From the NCBI GenBank assembly GCA_019648995.1, contig BLXT01006425.1, positions 94,055-115,798 on the forward strand: DNA of 21,744 bases, read 5' to 3'. The translations under genes and the position numbers were made by a program. Positions 1 through 11,177 of this stretch are shown piece after piece. Under the pieces are notes generated by a model. It saw nothing but the letters and a program-made list of their open reading frames with translations. It did no database searches and had not been told where the DNA came from. This DNA is from Plakobranchus ocellatus (taxonomy: Eukaryota; Mollusca; Gastropoda; Plakobranchidae). Every line of letters starts with the position of its first letter. Within the stretch, counting starts at the first letter, position 1.

Positions 1-25
1 AGAGAGACGTTGATCGTGAACTCAC

Positions 26-103
26 CCTTTATCGCAGGGACCGGTTTCTTTGCCTCACTGCCACAGGTGGTTTTGATACCATATCTCTTGTAAGTAGTCA
101 CAA
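26..103 (-). CDS. A2M-like: A2M-like exon 15: C-terminal tail start
   Basis: Two bases, 25 codons and one base lie between TTTCCAG and AAGG|GTGAGT. The peptide reads VTTYKRYGIKTTCGSEAKKP and a few residues more. Joined to exon 14 it gives YYETVVTTYKRYGIKTTC, comparable with the YYET...Y..PC end of A2M. The strong donor means the protein continues past the left edge, so the tail is longer than in human A2M, which ends about ten residues after the matching Cys. This is the least certain exon, because the tail is poorly conserved across the family. Confidence 0.7.
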
Positions 104-3100
104 CTGGAAATGCACAAATTGCAGAATGTTTTAAAAATTGTATCATTATCAAACCCGAATTAAAAATGAATCACTGGAAAAAACTAACAATTTAAATGTC
201 TGTAAACTTTACCGCAACTTGTTTGCTAAAAACAGCAAAATGACTTATGTACACTTTTTTTTCAACGAACTCATTCTAGACACTGAACTTCATAGAATGC
301 TTCAGCATTCCTATTAAACATAACAATTAACCGTTGGGAAAAAAAAAACAACAAAAAAAGCAAAAAGAACTATAAATTCAAAGGTCTACAACAAAATTTA
401 CTGGAAAAAGTATACCCCTCCTCGAACAAAGTGAGCCGAAAAATGCATTTTGGAACAACAGCAGTGGTCTTCCTGAGGAACGAAGTCAAGGCCTTTTTTG
501 TCAAGCTTAATTAATCAAAGATTTCCGTAGGCCTTCTCGCAAGGCTGTGCCTGAATTTTTATCAGCAGAGCGTTTTTGTCTGCTCGCGTTCAATAAAATC
601 CTTTCACGTCCTTTGGGACTCTCAAACTTGTTTACGTTAATGTGAGAAACTATTCTTGTTTGTTCACTGCTTATGCTAAAAAAAAAAAAAAATTACAGTT
701 CTGCAGGAAATTAACAGTTCATTAACAATTTAGTTAGGGAATGAGATAAAAATGACACTGTAACATTATGCATATATGGTGCATTCTTTTTCCACTTATA
801 TGAGACCATCATTATTATCCACCCCCCTTTCCTTTTGTTTGATGCGCGCGTTAAAACTCCCCAAATGAGATGGCAGAGGCCCGTAGTCTCTTATTGCATC
901 TGATGTTTTTGGAAAGAAACTAATGTGTTAGCACAACCCAGTTCACACCAGTTAGCACTGAGTGTGTTTCTTACAGCATTCTCCACTCGGTCACTACGGT
1001 CAAATATTATTGTCCACCTCTGCTTTAGCACCGCCATGTCAGAAGTCACGCGGCTTGTTTAACATAAACGAGTGAAAAGATCATTTCTCTGACCTCTGAC
1101 CTCAGAGAGAGTACTCTTTCCTTTCCTAACTATTGAGTATGAATATGATAGATCGGTAGATTTAGAAACTAACATATTTGTTGGAATATTTTGTTTTTCA
1201 ATAGCTTTCTCTCACCCTAAATGAAAACTATTATAAGTGGAAGCAGAAATGAGTGAAACATACCAGTTTCATAGTACTCCACAACACGCACGTCTGCCGC
1301 CTTTGGTCTAGCGACTCTCAAGTCCTGGTCTTGCACAACATCTACTGGGTACATCTTTGCTTTCCTGCTCAACTATAGTCAAACGAGAATGATAACTTGG
1401 GTATGTTGCTAATGGTCTACAGATCTCAACAAACCTCAATATTCAGCCAAAAAACAAAATGTTTCATTTTCTTTTTTCTTTTTTTTTTTCTTTTTCATCA
1501 CCTAAATAGAGCCATTTTATTTTAAACCAAGAACGGCTACAAATATTTCTTTAAAATTATGACATCGATTATCAAAAAAAAAAAAATAAATAAAAAGGAA
1601 ACTTGAAAGTAAGAAACTGACCTCGTCAAGGTAAAGATGGAGCAATCCTTCTTCTTCTACATAATCAACTCTCTTGATGCCGAGCTTAGGAGACATATTT
1701 TCCAGCTGAAGGGCACACAGACAGAAAACATGAATTCGACAATTCTGTAGGCTATCTAGTTAGATTTAGTTGTTACCTGAGTTCGTTAGCTGACTAAGTC
1801 AGTAACTTAGTTGATCATCTAGTGGTCATATCGTTAGTTAAATTACAAGTAAATTAATTAGTTTGTGCATCATATTCCTCTTGCAGGTTGGTATTTGGGG
1901 AGACCGCAAAAGTTAACAGCTCAAAGCGACTTTAAAAAAATGTCCAAATAACGTAAAAGAATCTTTATTATTAAAAATAGGACATCCCAGTGGTCTACTT
2001 ATGTGACTAATATGTATCGATAGTTACTGAATACTTATTTCATAGTCAACCAAATCGAAAACATGAAGGTTTGAAATTTAGGAGCACCGGAACATTTTAA
2101 AAACATATGTATCCTTTCAATTATGACGTAATGCAACAATTTTCTATAAAGTGTTCCTTGCCGCTGATTTATAGCATTCATCTTTCAATGAAATTCTAAA
2201 GAAATGGGAATAAAAACTTAGATATTCTCTCTATAAATACTGACAACCAGCCCTTAACATGTATTCTTGTGACATGTGGATTATTAACACGCGAGGGAGA
2301 AACATTAGCCTGATAATCCAAATATGAAACTGAAGGAGCTCAGAAACATGGACAGTGTGATTGCTATAATTATGTTCTATACCTGGGCTAGAGAACTGGG
2401 AAGGGGTGACCAGCTTGTGACCATTCGCAACGTTATCAGTCCCATGCCTTTACTGACCGAATGACCAGTGCGTGACCTGAAGGTAAATACAAACATACTT
2501 ACAATAACATTGCTTTAAATCTTAGACAAGAACTGTTCATCATAACTGAAACATTTTAAGTCGCGTATTTCTCCATCACCACCACCACTACCACCATCAT
2601 CATCATGTCAATATCATCATCATCATGATCATCATCATCATCATCGTCATCATCATCATCGTCATCATCATCATCATCATCGTCATCATCGTCATCATCA
2701 TCACCATCACCATCATCATATCTTTCTTATCACATTCATCTTTCTCTCCCGTTCACTCTTCCTTTGTCCCTCTTTTTCTCTCCCATTCACTCTCAAAAAT
2801 CAATCCCTCTCGCATAATGGATAACGAAAAGGAACTATGAGTCTATGCAAATATATGAGAATAATATTATACGGTATACTTATACCGATTTAAAACGCAT
2901 TGTAACCTTTTATATTTATTACTTTTAACAACTGATAAATATTGGCCTGTTTCAGAAAATAAATGAATAGAAACCCTGAGGTTACCAACTTAGTGGAGGT
3001 CTAGGTATATCACTCAATGAATCAACCAATCATCTTTCTGTAATTCCCTCTCTGTTGATCCCGCTTCCTTCTCGTCTTTCTCTTTCACTCCCCCCTACCT

Positions 3101-6079
3101 TACTGTCTTTGTCGCCTTTTCCCTCTCTCTATCTGTCTCTTCCTCTGTTTCTTTCTCTCTCTTCTTGTTCACTGTTTTCCTTTTCGACTCATTGCTTTAT
3201 ATAATTAATATTAATTCATGCACACAAACACTTTGATAAAAGAGATCAACAGAAATTCTCTATACTTTGCTGAAAAGCAAGGAAGAGGAGAGAGAGAGAA
3301 GCTTGTGGCCTCACCCAACTCTAATGTGTAGAGTCCTGTGATCCCCTTCAGAAACAGGCTGGGGAATAGGGAGTGGGAATGTAAAGAAAAGAGGAGGAGA
3401 CAGAGAAGCTTATGGTCAAACTCCACTCAAATGTAAAGGGATTTGTGCTCACCTTTGTCAGGTAACGCCGACTGGTCTGGGGAGCGGGGAGTGGGTACAG
3501 GTAAGAAGAGAGAAAGAAGGGACGAGGAAGGGAAAAGGAGGGGAAGGGAAAAAAACATGATCTAACCCAACTCTAACGAGAAGTTTCCTGCGGTCCCAGA
3601 TATCTGGATGGTGCTGAATTGTTCTCGGGATATGTAAGAGGGGGTTTGGGTTTTGCATATAGCCAGTCCACAGCAAGGTGATCTCAGGCTTTAAGGCCCT
3701 CCGTCAGGCCCGGTCGCCGATGGCGGCGCTCGAACCCGCGACAGAAGGATCCCTGCAGATCTCAGGGTGGACTCAACCGACGCCTCTATGTTAGAGGGGA
3801 GGAGAAATGGGAGAGAAAATCTGAGATCCCACCTAACTGTAATGTGTAAGTTGCTGTGGCCCCAGTTATCTGCATGGTGGGGATTATTCTGCAACGATGT
3901 AAGAGGGAAGGAAAAGGCTGAGAGAAAAACAATGGTCTCACTTTATTTTAATGTACAGTGTCCTGTGATCACATCTGTCTTGATCATGCTGATACGGCCT
4001 TACAAAAAGTTTCAACACGAAGTGAGTTTTGTCTGCTCTCACTGGTTTGTTGTAGCGTACGTTGGCCTTGGTAGGATACATACAACATACGCATATATAA
4101 AGTCTAGATTGATTTAACAAGCAATAAATGATGAGTGAACTTTCAAAGAAACGTTCATGTACATGCACGCACACACACACCCACTTCCACACCCACACTC
4201 ACACACATAAAGAGATCCGATACATCACATACTTGCTGTTAATTTCGCGTGTGAACATAGTATATGTATCAATCAAAACAAGCAAGCATCAGTCATATTT
4301 TTTGTCTAAGATCAGCATAGAAAAGTTAAGGCTTTAGAGGTATACACATTCAAAAAAGTTTTCGGAATGAAACTTTTCTCTGAGGAAGATAATGCTCCTG
4401 TCTAGAATCTTTTGGATCACAAAGGCTCCTCCGAATCCGACTTAGACTCCCTCATGTCTGATCAGAAAACGATTTTTGCTTAGCTCTTTTTGAGTAACGT
4501 CATCAAATTACCCTGGGCTCTGTCATGTCATTTTTTTAAAAAGACGGGAGATGGATGGTGGGAGGTACGAGGTGAGAGGCGGAACATGAGACAATTTTGG
4601 GCAATGGCAGGGAAAGAGGTAAGAGATGGAAGATGGTAAGGCAAAGATGGGACTTGGGAAATGGGATACAGGAGGTGGGAGGTTTGGAGTTGGAAGGTGG
4701 GGAATAAAAGGTGAGAAGTGAGAAGTTTCCCTGGGTGTTTTTCAGCTAATGGATTGAAAAATCAAATCATATTTTGTAGGCAATAGAGAAGCTTTTATTG
4801 TCACGTGATAGCTTCACAAGTTTCTCTCTGACTAACCTGGACAAGAGCACAGCCCGTCCCGTTGGTGAAGATGTGCATTGTGCTGGGCAGGACAGGGATT
4901 GGAGCACGCTGTAACAGAAACCTGGTCTTGGTCTCGCCCTTGAAGACATAAAACTTAGCACTCGATGGTGCAGCCGTGCTTTTCAATATGACCTCCACCT
5001 TCAAATTGGCAGGATGATGAAAGTAACCCGAGGTTGCGAACTGAGAAAGGGCATCTAGAGCTACCACAGTGTCCTGCGAAATCAGGGAAAGCTGATAGTT
5101 TTCAGGCTGAACCAGTGTGAAGATTGTGATTGTCTAAGCAATCTATTACTGAAGAATGGGTGTATACTTTAGCATAATGATTTTTTTAAGAGCTAGCAAC
5201 AAATCCAATGAGCTAAAAGTATTGATATACCCAAGGAACAAAAGATCATCCAAGAAACTGAGGCATCCAGTGCTTCATAATTTTCATTTTCGACAAATCG
5301 TCTGACCTGAAGTTCTCCTAGCAGCGCTAAAAGATATGGCATCTGTAATATTCTGTGTAAAGTTTCCTTACCTGAGTAGATGCGAACCCGCCTAATGGGT
5401 TCCTCTGGCGACTAAGCCACAAAGCAATCTTCTCCGCTTCCCTCGGGGAAAAATGGAGGTAAGACATCAGGGCGTATGACGTCATTTCCACTTCCGCCGA
5501 AGGCGCGGCTTGATAGAACGCGGTGTTTGTAGTGGGAGGCTGATCTTTGCCTCGCGTCCAGTACATGTGTTTGTCTGTTCAGATATTTATTAAGACGGGC
5601 CTTTTAAGCAGCAGGTAATGCATGTCAGATAAACTTAGCTAGCGCTGCAATAGATGGCTAAATCAATGAGCTAGTTATGCTTACACCCAGCAGTACTTAA
5701 GGACAATGTTATTAAGACATAAACATCATTGGCGATCATATTCCTCTACACAAACCCGTTCTCACTTAAACGTATAAGGCTATTGTAACTGTCATTAACT
5801 ATTGCCAATGAGTTAAAATTTTGAATTAAAGTTATTGTCCGTCTAACTCTCCTGCATTTACCCTCAATCCTTGAAGCGGTTACTAAATGTGCTAAACCAT
5901 TGTCTCCGTAACTATGTCTTATAAATTATAGTTGCCCCGACTTATGAGTTCAAGAAACAATCACTCAAGTTTAGCTTCTTTCATCCATTAATTATTCAGT
6001 AAATGGACTATACTGTTTTCAGCTCTCTATTTGTTTCCGGCCATGTGCAAATGTAAAACAGATCTCTTCAATGCACTTA

Positions 6080-6115
<36 letters not shown>

Positions 6116-9100
6116 TATCATTATCATTAAAGGATAAGTCGTCGATATCAAATGAAACATGATGGCACCTCAATATTAACATTTTTACATCTTGAATGTT
6201 TCTCCTAACGCAAATAAAAAGACAAAAAAAACTAGTGTATATGGACTTGCCATCTTTCGTGGCCTTATCATGCAGTGTTCCGAACGAAAATTTAGAATGG
6301 AAATCGGTCTCGCCATATTTTTTTATGTTTGCCAGTAAGACAAGAGCCAAGGTGTACGGATCCAATCTGCTGTTGCGCTCGATCAGCTCGTCGTTGATAC
6401 AATGCATGGCGTCCAAAATAGTTCGATCCTGAAAAAAAACGTAATACAAATGAAAGGGGATTTTGTAATGATAATATGTTCATTGTCCAATGAAGGAACA
6501 TGCGTCAAAACATTTTTCAGTAAGTTTTGCAGAAATCTTTTTTTTTTTATATGAAACAAAGAAAGACATTATTTAAAAAATTGTATAAAAATAAAATCAT
6601 GTAACTTGAATAGAGATCAGGATCGAAGAACCTTGGGTTCAGTGTATGTGCGTGTTTGTGTGTGTGTGTGTGTGTGGAGGACGTTTTTTTGTGTGTGGAG
6701 GAGGTTTTTTGTTTTTTTTTNAGGGAAGTGGTGAGGATGTAAACATTACTGAAAGGTTTGACTTGAAATTCATCAACAAGCTAAAAAAAAATTTGACACC
6801 GAGAAGGCCATCTTATACATTCATGAAATACAGATATATGTATATTGATCTAAAAAGTTTTTGATTGTTTCTGTCTCTGTAACTTATCTCTGGTCCTGTG
6901 CTTTTATTTTCTTTCACTGTGATTCAATCAACTTTTGACAAAATGAAACCCACTATCCCTTGGTAGGAAGCCCTGGAACCTTAGCCCTGTCTTGTAACTT
7001 CTAACATACTTCGGTGTCCATTCCGGCTTCCATCAGCGCCATCACGACGAATGCTGTGAGCGCCCCCTGTGCTTTATGCCCCTTTTTCTGGCCAAGCCCG
7101 CCCATCATGTAGGAGCTGAACACTTTGCCAGTTTCTCGAAAACAGCCATTCTTGAGTTGACTTCGAACTAAGAAGTCCATCGAGCGTTTAAGAGAATCTC
7201 TATCTATAAAGATATGCTTTTGTGCCTGCGCAAATGACTTGACTACAAAAGCTGTGAGCCAAACACTGCCTTTGGAATCTTTTTTGCCGAAAGCGCTGAA
7301 GGAGCCATCTTTGTGGCGGTAGTTAAACGCTCGTTGGTAACCTGTGGAAAACAGTTAGAAAAACTTCTGTTGACACGTAAACAATGTAAACGAAGAGATA
7401 GATTTCGATCCTCAACAGCTGCCAAACATTTTGTTTTTACCCAGTCTCTCCACAGTTTCTTCTTTATTTCTCTCACTCGTTTCTTGCATCTAGATATAAC
7501 CTTCGTTTTACTTTTAGTACAAATTTCCATCCTTTGCGAAACTTTGTAACATATGCGGGATGATAAATCATAATATAGGTATATTTACTTTTTGATGCAT
7601 ACGTATAATTATGGTAATGATTTTTAAATCTTTTAAATTTTACGTTTAATTCCTAACGGAAATTTCTAATGAAACTACCACTACTGAGGAAAAGAGCGAA
7701 AAAAAATTATCGCGCCTATTTAAAATAAAAGAATAATTGCATCATAGAATTGATCAATCTTTTGCTAAAAGACTGTGCATCGCTAACGACCCTTTCTCTT
7801 GTTCGAGGACTGTGAACCAATAACAAATTTATCTCCAGTTGTAAGACTGTGTACCAATACCGAACTTATCTCTAGTTGTAAGACTGTGTACCAATAACAA
7901 ATTTATTTCTACTTGTAAGACTGGTCACCAACAGCGAAGCTATTTTTAATTGAACAATTGTACACTAGTAAGTGATGAAGACTAATTTGAAGACTGCGCA
8001 TCTCTACCGAACTTACGAAACTATGCCTCACTTAAAAAACTTTCTATTGAAGGAAGACTGTGCACCACTAACGAACTATCATTAGATGGAAGACTGCATT
8101 GTTGACGAACCTATCTCTAGTTAGAAGGATGTGAATCACTAGTGAACCTATTTCTAGTTGGAAAACTATTCATCACTAACGAACCTATCTATAGTTGGAA
8201 GAATGTATATCATTTACGAATCTATCTTTAGCCACAAGGATATGCATCCTAACGAACATGTGTTTAGCAAGTAGACTGTGCATTTTCTTACTAACGTAAA
8301 TCTCGTATCAGTTAGACTTGACTGTGCATTAATAAAGCATCTATCCCTAGTGAGAATGTTAACGACTAAAGAATTCATATCTAGGTGGACGACTGTGCAT
8401 CACTTACGTACCTAGCTCCATGTTTATCAAGGCAGCCTGCCGAGTGGTCTCCTGCACAGATCCGGTATTGACAAGATAGTTCAGGACCAGGATGTTGGAG
8501 ACAAAACCAATCATATGCTGCTCACCACAACCAGTGGGCATGCGCACTAAAGAGTCTAGATTGTGTAATGCCGCGCCGATGATGTCTCCTGGCAACATTG
8601 GTCGGACCAAAAGGATATTACCATGTAATTACTGTTGCTCTGTTATATTCACCTTTTTATAGACACATGGGTCATGATGGTGTAAACAAAAAGGGCGAGA
8701 AAGAAAAAGAAAAGAAAGAAAAAATAGAAAGGCAAAGAGAGGGACAGAAAAATATATATGGTAAGTTTTACCGAAGTCTTTTTAAGGCAAATACTGAAAT
8801 TTATTGTGACAACGGAGTTTTTTTTTTTGCTTCTTTTATTGACGAAAATGATAACTTTAATTACGATGACGATGATAATTATGACTTTTATGATTATGGT
8901 GGTGATAATGATAATAATCATGATAGTGATGATTATGATTATGATGACAATGGTGGAGGTGATGATGATGGTGATAAGGATGGTGATGATGAAAAGTGTA
9001 ATAGAAAGATGGATCTACCTATTACTTGCACCTCTCCAGCAGCCGAGTTTTTGACCATTTCCTTCCCTTTAGGTAACTGGAGAAGAACTTCCTCATAGAG

Positions 9101-10568
9101 CGGGAATCCGTCTATATATATATACAGACAATGAACTGGAATTCTAGCATATACCATATGTTTTCAAAATGTTTTTAAAAGCAATCAATGTGTATGATCT
9201 ATCCATTATGCAAATACGGTTTGGAATACAGAGGTACAAAATTCTAAATTTTAAATTAAAATCTTATTGTTATTTATTTTTAAAATCATCTTCGCGTTGC
9301 GAGTTTTGGTTCCAGTATAACTTTTGGGTAGGTTTAACACCCAAAGGTATTTCGTAACATCGATAAAATACGTGGAAGCCCTTAAATAATTAATTCCTGT
9401 AATTAATGACTGTGCTCCGTTATAAATTTTGGCTCAGTTAAATTTTTATATACTTCTTCGAATTTGTTCCTGTAAAGATCTTGGTACATATATGGTTTTA
9501 GGATTCTTGAAAGCTTTTGAAGACTCAAAAGGTTTTGAATGCAGAACTTGCTGGGAGGCAAATATTTTTTTTCATGCCAGCTATGAATAAATTATTAGGT
9601 AAACCTGCTAATAAATGTAATGTGGGTTTCCGAGACGGCTAGAGTAATCCAAAGGTCCCCTTTTTGTTAGTTAATTTGAGAAAGCGACAAGAGGGGTTTA
9701 CATTAATATTGATTAAGTGTTGAAATGTAATACAAAAGATCTATGTAAATTGCTCTGGTGTAGAGATGCAGATCAAGCGGGTGCAGAGAACAGCACAACT
9801 CTATATTCATCTTATTTCGAGCATTATTTTGCTTTCAAAACAGGTTTCTTACAACTTCAGCAGAAATCGATATTTTTTTACTAGTATCGTGAAAGCACTT
9901 CAAAAACTTTGAGGCAAATCTAGACTACATATTACTATAATGCACAGCAGTTATCTTACTGTGCACAGCCCAAAATATATGTTATATTAAAACGTTGTCA
10001 CCAAATGTAAAGTACATGTAATATGGAATAGCTTACCTTACAGTGCCAAAACATCAGTTACATTAAAACAGCGACAACAGAGTGAACAACAAATAACTTC
10101 CTATGTATAGCCCAATTATTAATTACATCAAAACACTGACAGCCAATTTAAAGTAAGTATCTCTCACAGTAGTTGGTCTTTGGGTAAGCCGAGTTGTATT
10201 ACATAGCAATTACCTCACAGTGTATTGCAGAAATATCAGTTCCATTAAAACACTGTTGGTATCTAAAGTACAACAATTACATAGTTAGCCTAATGTGTAT
10301 TTTCCCTCTCCTTTTACTTCTCCTATCCCTTTCACCTCCCTCTCCTCACACTTATATTCCCTCCCCCCNNNNNNNNNNNNNNNNNNNNNNNNNNNNNNNN
10401 NNNNNNNNNNNNNNNNNNNNNNNNNNNNNNNNNNNNNACGCTTGACCTTGCTCTTGTTCTTGTTTGTGTTATTGCTGTTGTTTTTGTTGACGTTTTTGTT
10501 GTTATTGTTTTTGTTGTTTATGTTGTTGCTGTTGTTGTTGTTGCTGTTGCTGTTGTTGATGATGATGA

Positions 10569-10599
<31 letters not shown>

Positions 10600-11138
10600 G
10601 ATGATGATAATGATGATGTTGTTGTTGTTGTTGTTGTTGTTGTTCTTCTTCTTCTTCTTCTTCTTCTTCTTCTTCTTCTTCTTCTTCTTCTTCTTCTTCT
10701 TCTTCTCCTTCTTCTTCTTCTTCTTTCGCTTTTTTCTTTTTCTTTTTACTCTTATTCTTGACCTTATTCATGTTCTTGTTCGTGTTATTATTGTTGTTGT
10801 TGCTGTTGTTGTTGTTGATGTTATTGTTGTTGTTGCTGTTGTTATTGTTGTTGGTGTTGTTGTTGCTGCAGTTCTTCTTCTTCTTCTTCTTAGTGGGAGC
10901 GTCGGTGGCACAGTGGTTAGAGTATCCGCCCAGGTATCTGCAGGGACCTTTTATTTGCGGGTTCGAGCCCCGCCACAGGCGCCCTGGCCTGACGGAGAGC
11001 CTGAAATCCTGAGATCACCTTGTTGTGGACTGCTATACACAAAAAAACAAAAAAAAACCAAATCTTCTCCTTAGTAGTAGTAGTAGTAATAGTAGTAGTA
11101 GTAGTAGTAGTAGTAGTAGGAGGAGGAGGAGGAGGAGT

Positions 11139-11177
<39 letters not shown>

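Noticed and set aside
85-93. Alternative acceptors for exon 15 (ACAAG or AAGAG)
   Set aside because: In the required phase they give a stop after about 10-18 residues and lose the Tyr/Cys pattern; the TTTCCAG at 106-104 gives an open exon that ends at a strong donor.
1365-1367. CAG acceptor inside exon 14
   Set aside because: It would start in phase 2 against a phase-0 donor; the TATAG at 1375-1373 keeps phase and length.
2625-2840. Ile/Val-rich small open frame
   Set aside because: It is a translation of the CAT microsatellite followed by a CT-rich tract.
3767-4117. 116-codon plus-strand frame
   Set aside because: It is the antisense of exon 11, its decayed copies and the SINE; the minus strand carries the real family match.
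8598-9157. Asp/Asn-rich and Ile-rich frames around the GAT tract
   Set aside because: They are repeat translations; only the minus-strand part 9111-9019 is supported as an exon.
10895-10975. Functional tRNA gene
   Set aside because: A and B boxes are present, but the sequence cannot fold as a tRNA with proper acceptor pairing, and it continues into a shared SINE body with an A-rich tail.
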